This document shows, piece after piece, positions 49,748-60,879 of a stretch of 64,000 nt of DNA (position 1 is the first letter of the stretch; each line of letters starts with the position of its first letter). Below the pieces are notes generated by a model. That model made no database searches. It was not told where the DNA came from and was given only the letters and a program-made list of their open reading frames with translations. The DNA is from Prorocentrum cordatum (Eukaryota > Sar > Dinophyceae > Prorocentrales > Prorocentraceae): assembly GCA_963575745.1 (NCBI GenBank), contig CAUYUJ010015834.1, positions 20,001-84,000 of the forward strand, read 5' to 3'. The position numbers were made by a program, and so were the translations under genes.

Positions 49748-49905
49748 TGAAGGGGCCCTGGAACACACAACAAATACACACAAATAACAGGATTCCAAAC
49801 ACTTTCTCATATTTGGTGGGTTTTTGTCTTCCCCCCCGCTTCCCATATTTTCCTAGGGAGTCGACGATGAAATTGTGTCTGTGTGGTTTTTTCCCTCCTG
49901 AATCC
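49748..49905. repeat. MITE-like dispersed element, copy 2
   Basis: GAAGGGGCCCTGGAACACAC leads into AAATACACACAAATAACAGG. The right arm is TTGTGTCTGTGTGGTTTTTT followed by CCTCCTGA. Internal CTTCCCATATTTTCCTAGG aligns with the other copies. Confidence 0.65.
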
Positions 49906-50440
49906 TGTGTGCGCCCACGGCCATCCAACTGGTTGCCGTGAGGACCGCGGACCACGGAACGGAGGTTGAAGACGGCTGTTGGGACGAGGTGGCCCAGCGC
50001 CGCTTCGGGCTTCCAGCTGACAGGAAAGGAGAGCGAAAGGGGCCCCGCCGTCGCTGCGGCTGGCCGCGGCTCGAAAAGCTAGTCGGGATTCCACCCCGGG
50101 AGTGGTCTCGGGACCGACTTTGAGCGACTCTGCCTCGGCCTCTCTCCCCCCTCGTGACCCATGCTCCCTGGGCTCCTGGCAGCCCTCCGGCCGCCCTCAG
50201 AGCGAAAGGGCCCTGCTGGCCACGGCGGGCCTCGGCCGTGAGCAGACTCCTGCCGGGCGTTGGCAGAAGTGGGTTCAGTGGGACCTGGCTTAGCGACGTG
50301 TGCGGGGGGCGCCCCCCTGGGCCCCGTTCCACTCACCGGAACTGCCGCCACCAGGAAAAGCACCAGCTACGGTAGACCTGGCTTCGTGATTCTGGCAAAT
50401 TGAAGGGCTCTGGGGCCTTACTACTAACCGGGTCCCTTTA
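49906..50440. other. No recognisable gene
   Basis: GC-rich sequence with overlapping ORFs up to 159 codons but no protein motif. Confidence 0.45.
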
Positions 50441-50444
50441 CCAT

Positions 50445-50598
50445 TAAGTCGGGCCTGTCCCCCTACAGGCCGATTTTAAGCGAGTAAAAATAGTCAAAAA
50501 GATACCCTAAAATATTCAAAAATGGTAAAACAAATCATCCCCTGACTCTTTTCTACTATTTTTGAATTCTCCTCCTGTAGAGGGACAGGCCCGACATA
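50445..50598. mobile_element. MITE with 22-bp terminal inverted repeats
   Basis: Left end GTCGGGCCTGTCCCCCTACA-GG (50,448-50,469) and right end CCTGTAGAGGGACAGGCCCG-AC (50,574-50,595) are inverted copies with one mismatch in 22. The AT-rich interior also has inverted subterminal AAAAATAGT / ACTATTTTT. Total about 150 bp, no ORF. TTA/TAA-like bases flank both ends and may be target duplication. This fits a miniature inverted-repeat transposable element, mobilised in trans by an unknown transposase. Confidence 0.8.
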
Positions 50599-50955
50599 AC
50601 CTTACCTGGGGCCCTGGCTGTACCCGGTCCTGCGAAGCGCTGCAGAGGGGACGAGGGGGCCCGCCTGGCCACGCTGGGTCCCCTGGGCGCGAGCAGGTCC
50701 CCTGACCTGGAGCGAAGGCACGACCAGAGAGCCAGAGCCCCTCGCCAGCGTCCTCCGATTCTGGGTCTCGACATCTGGCCGAGGGCAGGGGGGGGGCAGG
50801 CGGAAGGACCCAGGCGGGGGCGTCGTCGCTCTGCTCCTGCCGCTCGCGCGGGCAGGACTGGGGGCGAGGGGCCCGGACCGGTCGCCAAAAGCAGCCGCCA
50901 ACGCAGCCGAGATCTGGTCCATGGTCGGGCGGGGCGGCAGGGGGGCACAGGGGGG
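50599..50955. other. No recognisable gene
   Basis: GC-rich sequence; minus ORFs of 106-130 codons are Arg/Pro/Ala-rich without motifs. Confidence 0.45.
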
Positions 50956-50959
50956 GTTT

Positions 50960-51085
50960 GAGAATCAGCTCACGTAGCTGATTTTCCCGGCGCCTCCCAG
51001 CGCCGGACGCGGCTATGTATCCAGGAATGGGCCAGTGGGGCCCAAACTAGCTGCATGCAGCAGATTTCGTACCCCCCCCTTTCCC
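50960..51085 (+). repeat. Dispersed GAATCAGCTC..AGCTG element, copy 2
   Basis: Shares GAATCAGCTC, AGCTGATTTTCC, GGCGC.TCCCAG, CTAGCTGCA and CCCCCCTTTCCC in order with 43,508-43,620. Confidence 0.55.
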
Positions 51086-51434
51086 AGTCCCCCCCTTTCG
51101 TCCGGCCCGATATGGGCGGCGGGCGGCGGGCGGGCGGCGGAGGGCGGATGCCCGCGCCGATCGGCGAAACAAGAGATGGAGAGACGGCGACAACTGGAAC
51201 CCAAAGATCGAGAGGCCGCCTCCCTCGCCACGCCCCCGGCCAGGGCCCGCCCGTGGGCTGGTCCCCAGAGCAGCCCCGGGCTCCTGTCCTGAGCGTGCTG
51301 TGCCGAGAGGGAGGGCATTGACGTGCCGAGGCCTGTCGACGAGCCGTCCCAGAGTGGTTCTTGTCTCAGCTTCTTGACGGCGCTCCCGCCCCCCCCCTTC
51401 GCGGGCTCCCAGCCCCATGCCCTCGACGGCTCTT

Positions 51435-51592
51435 ACACTGAAGGGGCCCAGGGACACACAAATAAGTAGACACTCAGGATTCCCCGAATGTTTCCATACT
51501 CCTCTGAATTTCGTCTCCCCTTCCACTTTCTATGTGTTCTGTTCCTGGGGATCACGTTTACTTGTGTCTGTGTCTATTATAGATATTTGTAT
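51435..51592. repeat. MITE-like dispersed element, copy 3
   Basis: GAAGGGGCCCAGGGACACAC, then AAATAAGTAGACACTCAGGA. The right arm is CTTGTGTCTGTGTCTATTAT. The changes in the left arm (TAGACAC) are mirrored in the right arm (GTGTCTA). Confidence 0.65.
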
Positions 51593-53452
51593 TAAAAAAT
51601 GCGCAGGCATTTCAAATACAAGTGCCGGGGCCGACCTCTATTTTTGGGTTCGCTGCTTCGGCTCAAGAACCGTTTGGTCACCGCGCCGTCTGTTGGTTTC
51701 CGCGCCCCACGCGGTGCCTCACGCGGGCCGGCGGCGCGCCTCAACGCGCGGAGAGGAGAGGGTGCGGCTACGGGCGACCCTCGGTCGGCGCCATCCAGCC
51801 CGGCCGATCATCCAGAAGAACAGCAACGAAGAACTTACACATTCACCTTAGTGGCCCCACCCTTCCTTCCGCCTCCTCCTCCTCCTCCTCCTGCGACGAC
51901 AGGGGGGGACTGACTCGGGGGGGGGGGGGGCGTAGACCTGGAATTGGGGATGCATCGCAGAACGTTTGCCCTCGGTGTTCCTGCCTCGGAAGCCTTCCAG
52001 CGGCTGCGCCTCGCCGAGGGCGCTCCGTGGGTGCCCGGAACCGCTGGAGGTCCGAGGAATGGCCCGAAGACCACCAGGGGACTGGCGGGGGGGAGACATG
52101 GGCCTGCAGTCAGCGATGCGTCGCCGATTGAACAGCGACAGGCCCTCGATAGCCGATCCGCATGGTCCTGGGCGGGGTGGGCCATCAGGCCGCCATCGGC
52201 GATGAATGGGCGATTGGGGGTCGCTGCCTCCCGAAGGCAGCCCCAGAGTCAACTTGAGGCGGTCCGCGCGAGAGGTTTCGGTCCTGGCGCGCGAACGCAC
52301 CAGCCGTGGCGCCGGAGGCACCGCCAGGGGGTGCCCAGCGCCGACCCGAGAAACACGCGCGAACCGGATGTGTGCTTCTTCAACAGTCTGAGGTGTCCAG
52401 AGATCCGACGTGCTGATGTTTCAATGCAGGGCCCCCGAAATCTCGACCCTCTCCCCAAGGCCAGCTTTCGATCCAGACACGTTTTTGACGGTCCAGCGGC
52501 ACAGCGAGTACCCCCAGACCCCGAAAACAACGGAAAAAAAATGTCGCAGTTTGTTTAAAATCGAAGCTTTGGAGGTGTGGCTTTCAACCTACGTATAAAA
52601 CTCGAGCCGCTGGCGGCCGTCAGGGACGATCTGGGTGCCCCTGGAACGCTCCTGGCGAGGCGCGGCTGCTGGCAAGCCTTCCAGGGCGAAAGGACCTCCA
52701 GCAACAACTGCAGAAAACCTGCCAAAACCTAGGAGGACTGAGGATCGAGCAGGAAGATCGAGGATCGATGAGGATCCCAGTCTCCGCGAGCATCGACGCC
52801 CCTCCTCAAAAGGGATCAAGGAAGAGCAAACATGGATCAGCGACGCGTGGACTAGCGACGGGCCCCGCTTCCGTGCAGAATCGGCGTGTTCCGTCGCCAA
52901 GTCGGCCAGTACTGGTCATGTGTTATGAGGTACTCGGAGCAAAGTGATTTGAGACAGCGGCAACTCGAAATTGCACCCTGGACCCTACCTTGGCCCAAAC
53001 GTACGACTTTTCGAGCTGCGGCCAACCGTGGCGCGACGAGGAAGCCCCCCGAAGGCCGACTACCGTTATCTCAACTTGCCTTCCTCTGCAGCACCTTCCC
53101 CAATCCGTGGATCTGGTGGCCCACGCGCCAGATCCACAGATCCCTACGGCGAGTTTGTCTCGTGACGACGTCGGCGTTGGTTCCTGACACAGCGTGGACC
53201 GTTCCAACCTTGAACGATCGGCGGCGTTTCGATCGCTGGACCGTTCCATACTGGTCGACTCTGGGCCGCTGGCGACGTTCAAGCTTGAACGCCCGCGCTG
53301 GTGTCGCCGCCGCGTCGACACGACACGAACGCGAATACGGTGCGGACGCGCCGGAAGAAAACCTGGCAGGCAAAAAGCCGTGCCTCGTGGTGACTGACCA
53401 GCGCGCGAGCTGCGACTGGGGAGACGCCCAGAGCACCCTGAACTCGTCAAGT
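51593..53452. other. No recognisable gene; two dispersed-repeat copies
   Basis: Contains copies of the CCAGC.GCTGCGCCTCGCC family near 51,985-52,020 (+) and 52,650-52,680 (-), a G-run near 51,920, and ACCGTTCC repeats near 53,193-53,255. ORFs up to 417 codons run into the downstream TCC array and are not credible genes. Confidence 0.5.
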
Positions 53453-53479
53453 TCTTGCACAGACGCGAGAGGTCACCGC

Positions 53480-53590
53480 GCAGCGCGGGAGGCGGGAGGA
53501 AAGAGGAGGGAGGAGGGAGGGAGGGAGAAGGGCGGAGGGCGGAGGGAGGAGGGAGGAGGGAGGAGGCAGGAGGGGAGAGGGAGGAACCCT
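53480..53590. repeat. GGGAGGA purine tract
   Basis: GAGGAGGGAGGAGGGAGGGA-type words on the + strand, about 110 bp. Confidence 0.85.
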
Positions 53591-53774
53591 GGCGAACAAA
53601 AAAAACCTCCGGTCTCTTCATGCGCGGCCCCACTGCATGCCGAAACCCGCAGACAGAGAATCGGCGAGCCGCGCCCCTGGCTGCGGCGACGCCGTCTGCT
53701 GCACCGCCGCCTTCGGCTCGCGGAGCCTTTTGGGGGCGGAGGAGGCGCGCGGCCCGTGGACCCGCCCCCTGTGC

Positions 53775-53915
53775 TCCTCGCTCCTCCTCCGATCCCCCCC
53801 CCCACCCCTCCCCTTCCTGCTCCTCCCTCCTCGTTTCTCCTCCTTCCCTCTCCTCCTCCTCCTCCTCCTCCTCCTCCTCCTCCTCCTCCTCCTCCTCCTC
53901 CTCCTCCTCCTCCTC

Positions 53916-53946
<31 letters not shown>

Positions 53947-54125
53947 TCCTCCTCCTCCTCCTCCTCCTCCTCCTCCTCCTCCTTCTCCTCCTCCTCCTCC
54001 TCCTCCTCCTCCTCCTCCTCCCTCCCTCCCTCCCTCCCTCCCTCCCTCCCTCCCTCCCTCCCTCCCTCCCTCCCTCCCTCCCTCCCCCTCATCCTCCCTC
54101 CCCCTCCCCCTCCTCCTCCTCCTCC
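53775..54125. repeat. (TCC)n to (TCCC)n microsatellite
   Basis: One of the longest low-complexity tracts in the window: about 55 TCC triplets (53,842-54,018), then about 17 TCCC tetramers (54,019-54,084), then mixed C/T. The change of period within one tract indicates slippage of two related motifs. Confidence 0.97.
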
Positions 54126-54955
54126 GCAGCTTCCGATAGTACTCAGCGGCATCCTCCCTGCTGGGGAGACATAAGACTCGAGTTGGCCTGACTGCGCCGG
54201 CAGGAGCATGACCCCTCGAACCCTTTCCCAGGGCAGCTTTTAGACGGCCCCGACGCGTTTGTTTAACGGCTCCGAGGCTCAAGCGAGACTAAACCAGACG
54301 CCTCTACATTTTTCGAGGCGCTGGACCCAAATCCAATGGATTGATGTATTCAACACGGGGTCCTGAGAAGTCCCGATCCTTTCCCATGGCCAGTTTCTCA
54401 TCAGAGGCCGTTTTTGACAGCCCGAGACCCAACAAGAACCGAAGCAACACGTGGGGGATCTTGCTTTTTTGCGCCATGGCTTGGGTCTCTGGCGGCCTCT
54501 CGGGGCGCAGCTGCTGGCAGGCATCCCGAGGCGATAACACATGCAGCAAAGGGCGAGAAACCATGAAAACGGCAAGAGCGGACGACGACCCTGACATCCG
54601 CCGATCTGATTTTTCCCATCCGCGACGCAGCACTCCCGACCGCTTTACTACTTTTCCGCCCTAGATGCACTTCTGTCCAATAGCGCCCCCATAGGGTCCG
54701 AAACCTACGAAACCTACGAAAACCTGCCGGTTGGAAAATCATATCGTCCGAGAGCTGAGGGCGAAGACGACGACGGCGAGGCCCAGCAAACACCATGAGA
54801 TCCGACGCCGCGAAGACCAGAGTCCAAAACCCCATCTTTCTGCGGCATGGTGCCAAATCGATCTGTGAGGGTCCCGGGTCATGAAACTTGGCGGAAACGC
54901 CCGAAGTGGAAAAATGCACGCCCGGATCTCAGAGCAGCGAAAGCCTACGAAGACG
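54126..54955. other. No recognisable gene; dispersed repeat in reverse orientation
   Basis: 54,490-54,540 carries the inverted copy of the 12,005-12,055 element. 54,340-54,430 shares GGCC.GTTTTTGAC.G.CC and CC..TGGCCAG.TT words with 52,420-52,500. No protein signature. Confidence 0.5.
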
Positions 54956-54957
54956 GC

Positions 54958-54979
54958 AGAAGCGGACGACGACGACGAC

Positions 54980-55026
<47 letters not shown>

Positions 55027-55050
55027 CGACGACGACGACGGCGAGAGGCC
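54958..55050. repeat. (GAC)n/(GGC)n microsatellite
   Basis: Alternating blocks of GAC and GGC triplets over about 90 bp. Confidence 0.95.
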
Positions 55051-56735
55051 CGGCGAGGGGGGGGAACTGGTGCGGCTCGAGCGCGCCGCTGGTGCTCTTG
55101 GAGACCGGCTGCCTGCTCGGCCGGGGCTGCCCGTGCCCGAAGACGCCGAGGTCGGCGTGGTCCTGGGAGGGATCCAAGGGCAGGACAGGGCTGAATCTAA
55201 ACAGTGCTTTTCGTTTTCGTTTTGTTTTGCGTTCTTCCTCGTTGTGCCTTCGATTCGCCTTGAATCCAAAACAATACGAAAAACAGAACGGCCCACGAGA
55301 TGGCCAAAATACCGTTTAGGTCCAACCCCGGAGCAAGATGACCCCAAATCAAATCGGAAAATCGAAAAGGCCATCAAAATACATCGAATCGGCCAAAGAA
55401 ATCTTTAAGCAGAGCGGAAGGCAGCGGGATCGGCGTCCGCCAGCCCAAGGTGAGGCAGAATGACACAATCCAAACCAAAGTCGGAATGCAGAACCGAATC
55501 GAATCGAAATAGGAATCGTCGAAACCGAATCGATTCGAGCCGAGAGAGTCGAAATGGCTCCTGGAAGGCGGATCCTACAGTTTCGACTCCGACACACTGG
55601 CGTTGAGAAGAGACATCAGAGGCACTCCTTCCCACAGCACACCGCCAACAAGAGAAAAAAGCCTGCATCAACAAAAAAGGCAATCAAACAACACGTGACT
55701 GGATTTGAGCCGCGGGCTGCGATGCAAGACGCACGTTGCGACCGATACTCGGGGGCGGCCAAGAGGGGGGCGTCCAGGAGGGGGGGGGCGCAAATCATGG
55801 CCAGCGGCATGTGCGCGGCTCAAGGGGGGGCCAGGGACCTTATGAAACACGAAGAGGCGCTATGAAATCTAGAGAAATATCATGGCCCACGCCATGATAT
55901 CCACCACCACCCTAGCCATCACCCCCCTCTCTGCCGCCCCCGAGATACTCGGGAGCCTCGTGCCCACCGCGCGAGTGAGCTCACGCACCGCAGCCGCGCG
56001 GGCCGACGAGGGTGGCCGGCGCGCCGACCGCCCGCGGCCTCCAAGAATCCACGGTGGGGAGCCCCGGAAGGGCCGGCTGCACGCCCCGCAACACAGCGGA
56101 ACGCGCTTCCTTTGCAGCCGCCACGGGTCCTGCCGTGGGCGCCTCGGATATTTTTCGGCGACTCCGAGGGATGTGGTCTGCATAGGGTGTGGCTTGCAAC
56201 CGGCACCCTTAGGGGCACCCTGGGGGCCGCGCGAGGGCCTCGACAGAGCTCTCCGCCGCGCCCCGCGGAGGCCCAACGACGACAGCGTCGTGCCCCCAGG
56301 CCCCGACGGTGCCGATCGCAAAACCACCCCCCGGCGTAACCATACCCTTTGTAATCGCCGAATTGTGTAGCCCTGATCCAAGTCATGAGAACGCGCGACG
56401 GTTACGCACTTGAAGCCCCAAGCTGCTACAACGAAAAGTGTAGCTACCAGAAGGCTGTTGCAGCCGATGTGTAGTCAACTGTGTGGCCATTTTTGTAGCC
56501 GCTGTTCCGTTCGGTTCTTTCCACCCCTGCAGGCGTCGCTCCCCCAACCCCCATGTTCTAATTCCAGCGCGCATGAACGCACGACGAAGCAATACCGCGC
56601 GGGCGCGCATTGCGTGATATCTGCAGGAGGGCCAGTTGTTCATACGGAGGCGATGAGGGTTCTAACCTTAGTAAACTACCCAAGACGTGCCAAACCACGT
56701 CTCCTCGCGAGGCGGCTGTCTGTATGATCGCTCCA
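55051..56735. other. No recognisable gene
   Basis: Includes TCGTTTTCGTTTTGTTTTGC near 55,205 and GAATCGAATCGAAAT-type words at 55,490-55,550. An open + frame of 162 codons (55,882-56,370) has no recognisable domain. Confidence 0.45.
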
Positions 56736-56737
56736 TT

Positions 56738-57450
56738 CAAATCTACTCCGCTGGAGCTCCCAGAGGTCCGCGAAAGAAACGACAGCTGCGCAGTTGGCAG
56801 CCTCCCAGGGAACCGCAAGGTCTCGTCTGACGACTGTCTCTGCTGGACCCCACAAGAGCACACGAAATTGGGAACGGTTGCGCAGGTCGCAGCCTCCCAG
56901 GGAGCCGCGAGGTCTCGCCTGACTACCACCTCCGCTGCGCACACGAAAGGGGCGACGGTTGCACAGTTCGCACCCCCCCCAGGGAGCCGCGAGGTCCGGC
57001 CTGCCCTCCGCCTCCGCTGGACCTCTCAGGAGCCCACGAAAGTGGCGACATCGCAGCCATCCGGGGAGCGGCGAGGTCTCGGTCAGGTGCGCATAAGCAT
57101 TCGCTCCGCCGCGCCTCCCAGGAGCCCACGATAGATGTGACAATTGCGCAATTCGCAGCCACCCGGGGAGCCACGAGGTCTCGGCTGGGTGCGCGTACTC
57201 TCCCACTCCGCTAGACCTCCCAGGAGCCCCCCAAAGTGGTGACAGTTGCGCAATTCGCAGTCACCCGGGGAGCGGCGAGGTCTCGGCTGGATGTGCCCAC
57301 TCCCTCACTCCGCTGGGCCTTCCAGGAGTCCACGATAGTGGCGACAGTTGCGCAGTTCGCACCCCTCCCAGGAAGCCGCGAGGTCTCGGCTGGATGTGCG
57401 TACTCCCCTGCTCCGCCGTGCCTCTCAGGAGCCCACGAAAGTGTCGACGG
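56738..57450. repeat. Diverged relative of the 101-bp satellite, about seven units
   Basis: CACGAAAGTGGCGACAGTTG, CAGTTCGCA.CC.CCCAGG, AGCCGCGAGGTCTCG.CTG and TCCGCTGGACC.C.CAGGAGC recur every ~100 bp. Word order and spacing equal those of the array at 44.5-47.7 kb (CGAAAGTGGCGACAGTTTCG, CAGATCGCAGCCCCCCAGG, GGCGAGGTCT, CGCTGGACCCACCAGCAGCC). Confidence 0.85.
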
Positions 57451-57509
57451 ATGTTCAGCTCACAGCCCCGAAATTGAAGGTTCGAGGGAGGGAAGCAAGG
57501 AGGCACGAG

Positions 57510-57632
57510 GCAGGAGGGGGGAGGAGGAGGAGGAGGAGGAGGAGGAGGAGGAGGAGGAGGAGGAGGAGGAGGAGGAGGAGGAGGAGGAGGAGGAGGAGGA
57601 GGAGGAGGAGAAGGAGGAGGGGGAGGGAGACG
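57510..57632. repeat. (GGA)n microsatellite
   Basis: About 32 GGA triplets, polypurine on the + strand. Confidence 0.97.
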
Positions 57633-59315
57633 CGCGAAAAGCCCTTTTCAAAATGACATGCCAACAAAGGAGGAATGGGTAAGGGAAGCAAAGAAGAGTC
57701 CCACAAGGGTGACGGCGACGGAGGGCCCGAAGACGTTTGGTCAAGCAGCCGTTTCGCCTGAGACTTGCGCGCATTGTTGTCAGGAATCGCGCGCTCGCCT
57801 CAATGCAGGCTAATGTTTTGGTCTGGACGGCCACGCTCCCTCGTAAGAGATGAGCCACTCTCACCATCCCAGCCTTCCGCACCATTCTAACCAGTCTAAC
57901 CAATCCGCCCCTTCACCCTTGTTGCTGTTACGGTGCTCTGCTGGGGTAAATGCCCGCAGGCCGCCAAAATGTTACACAACTGTTGCCAGACCTGCACATG
58001 TACACGTCATCGTACACCCCCTACTCTGAATATTTGGGAGATCGGACAAAGCCCTTTGATCCCCGTCGACAGGTCGCCCAACTAAGTTCTGCACCACAGA
58101 TATGTTTCGACCAGCCCAGACCGAGCCCAATGATGCGATCGGGGGGGGGAGAAGGAATGAACAACGATCTCATCTATTGCGAGAAAAAGTCTCGCAGCCT
58201 CGAAGGCATCAGGGGGTCAACATTTTGAAAATGCACCGTTCCCGTACCCCTGACTCCATCACTTTTTCAATGACTTCGACTCCCAGGAGGTCTCGAAACC
58301 TTCCCTGGGGTGAACTTTCCACCCTGCATCGTTTTCAGACGGCCGCTTCACCCCGTGAGGACCCCTGGGCAACAAAACCAAAAACTACCGTCGTGAGTCT
58401 TTCCTGACCCGAGGGAGGTCTGGGTTCGTCTCTATCTCACATGTGCTTCGCTGTGACCTTCGCCGCGGCAGGCCGGGGCAGCGGCGCCTCGCCCGGCCGG
58501 GCGCCCGCGGGGCTGGCGCGGCCGTGGGGCCCAGGCGGGCCGCCGGCGCGAGACTGGCGGCCGCGCCTGGCCTCGGCGAAGGGGGAGGGAGGGGAAGCAG
58601 GGAGAAAAGAGGGGAGGAGGGGAGGGGAGCGAGGCGGAGGGGAGGGAGGAGAAGAGGGAGGAGAGGGAGGACAAGGAACAGCAGCAGGAGGAGTCTGGCC
58701 TGCGCACTCGAGAACGCACGGCTCGACTGGGAAAAGGGGCAAGGCAGAAAGCAAACGGGGTGCCTCAAAACTCAATTCATGACGACAACGGAATCCTCAC
58801 CTCCGACGGCGGGGTGCATGGGCCAGTGGACGAACGGGTTCTCCTGAAGGCCACGTCCCAGTTCCATTCTTTTTGACACAACTCCACGTTTGATCTTGTT
58901 GATGATTGTACGTTGACCGGCGGCCATGCTGCCTGGACACGTCGCCACCAATATGTTGAGTCGGCCTCCTCCGTGCTGAGCAATGTGACCCAGGCCCAAA
59001 GACATGGCACCAGAGCTGTCCGTTCATGAGCGAACAACGGTGGTCATATGCAAAACTCTTGCCACGGAAGACAATAAATGCCTGAGGGGTGGGCGAGAGC
59101 TGAACCGGCACGTTGAACGCTACAAATCAGCACATTTGGTAGATCGAAGCCAATCCAACAAAATCCGGGGGTAAGGAAAACATTAATTTTCTGCACTGTT
59201 TTTTTGCGCCCGTCCGTGCCACGCTGCTTCATAAGGTGCCCACTTTGAACATCCAAAAACATTTTTCCGGTCGGCGCCAGTGGTGTCCTTGAGCTTGCGG
59301 GTTCCATCTGCAACG
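57633..59315. other. No recognisable gene; probable 3' flank of the LINE
   Basis: 58,570-58,680 is a GGGAGGA purine tract. The stretch next to 59,317 (about 58,780-59,316) may be the 3' UTR of the minus-strand LINE, but no tail or target-site duplication was identified. Confidence 0.4.
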
Positions 59316-59316
59316 G

Positions 59317-60045
59317 TTAACGAAGAATGGTAACAACGTGGCTCACAACTGCCGCTGCTCGCATGTGGATCCCGGCCATATGGTGCCTCCACATTTTCAA
59401 ACCGTCCACTTGAGTCTGGATGTAGTTCATCGCCTTCGCCACTGCCGCTTTGGCTCGTTCGTCCGCCACTGCATTTCCACGGGAAGCTTCTGGTGGAACC
59501 TTGCACCGGGAGTCCTGCCTGGATCCACCTAGGTGTGAGTAGCATTTTTTGAAAGCGATACCCTCACGTCCACCTGGCCGAGTGTCCGCAGCCTGTTTGA
59601 CTGCCATCCACCAACTGAGGTTGCTGCCTCCGGGGTTGGAATCTCGACCTGCCTGCCAGCCATCAAATGCAATTCGCTCATCTGTCAATATTGGATCATC
59701 TCCTTCCGCAGTAGCAATAGCGAAGGCTAGTGCAGCAAACTCAGAGAAAGACACCGCATGTCTGTCAGGAGTGAGCCCCCCGTGCATTTGGAGCTCACGA
59801 CCGGCCAATTGTAGACAATATCCCCAAGCTGCCCTCGCTTCTGTTCCGTCTGTGGACTTTGAGCCATCTGGGAACGCCAACTTCGCTCGGAGTTGAACTC
59901 CTCGTGTATGAGCCAAGCCATGAATGACATGAGGTGGTGCATAAGTTGGCCAACCGCAGGGCTGCAATAGCTGAGGTCGCATTCCTGCCACGAGATAGAA
60001 GCAGGCACTTGGCTGGGACGTCCTGGGAGTATGCCTCGAAGCCAC
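59317..60045 (-). pseudogene. LINE RNase H domain
   Basis: 242 codons. KLAFPDGSKSTDGTEARAAW (Asp of the first strand), FSEFAALAFAIA (Glu), DPILTDERIAFDGWQAG (third acidic position), KKCYSHLGGSRQDSRC and PPEASRGNAVADERAKAAV (N-x-x-A-D end). All four expected acidic positions are visible. The region just upstream (NPGLRPVWLRGILPG, another frame near 60,050) belongs to the same ORF. The domain itself is intact, but the rest of the protein is broken. Confidence 0.78.
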
Positions 60046-60414
60046 ACGGGGCGAAGCCCAGGATTGTCAGCCACCTGCTGCCAAGCACGGTTCGGAAGGT
60101 CCGCCAGCGCCTCCAGTCATGGGTGTTCGATGCTTCTGTTGCATGCGCAACCGCATGTATGGTGAAATGTGTATTCGACTTTCGTCTCGCAGCTGCTGCA
60201 TTCTGCCGCGGCGAGGCACTGTCCTTCCACTAGCCTCGATTGATGCCAAAGCCCACTCGACACTAATGTTTTCACTGCGCCAGCATATGTTCAAACATGT
60301 CCTTCCGCGCATGGAAATGATGGGTACTCGCACTTAGACAGCGTCCCCACGTTTCATGTCATGACCATCCATGCGCGTGGGCGCTTATGTGCAAAGACGT
60401 TTGCTCATAAGTTC

Positions 60415-60783
60415 TCATATTGTTTGGCAGAATTCAGTGAGGCCCAATGCGTTCCCACCTTGAAATCCTCTAACATCATCGTCGTCGTCAATCCACTTGT
60501 CGGGTAATGCAACGTCCCATCCAATATCTGAGAAGCCTGCGGTTAGAGCAGCCATTGGGCCAGCAAGCGCTCGCCATCGGGCGTTGGCTTTCTTGCCCAT
60601 GGAGATGCTGCGTATGTAAATCCAACCTTGCTGGGGCCTGCCACGTAGAGGTTCCTGTCTGCGCCAAAGTTCGAGCCACCCCGTAGCCTGCCGACGAAGT
60701 GCTTGCGACACTGGATCCCACTCAGGGTAGCAGAACAGCATGGCCGTCGCGTTGCAGTGCCACCCTTTGGTGAAACCTGCCAT
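60415..60783 (-). pseudogene. LINE post-RT (thumb/linker) fragment
   Basis: EWDPVSQALRRQATGWLELW, then ARWRALAGPMAALTAGFSDI and GWDVALPDKW. The 'DP......I..W...W' and 'W..v.GP..A....L..iGW' pattern is the conserved region between RT and RNase H of this LINE group. Role unknown; probably RNA or protein contacts. In frame with neither neighbour. Confidence 0.6.
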
Positions 60784-60879
60784 GTTGGCTCCCTAGCTGC
60801 TTCGCGAGGGGACAGGTAGTCCAAACGCAGGGGCGTCGTACGAGGCACTGACCTGACGTGAGATAAACAAAGCTGACTG

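Noticed and set aside
52886-54139. 417-codon ORF with poly-Pro, and its 428-codon antisense partner with poly-Glu
   Set aside because: Both run through the (TCC)n tract; the N-terminal parts show no recognisable domain.
55882-56370. Possible host gene (162-codon + frame)
   Set aside because: Antisense frames of similar length are open as well and no family motif is visible.
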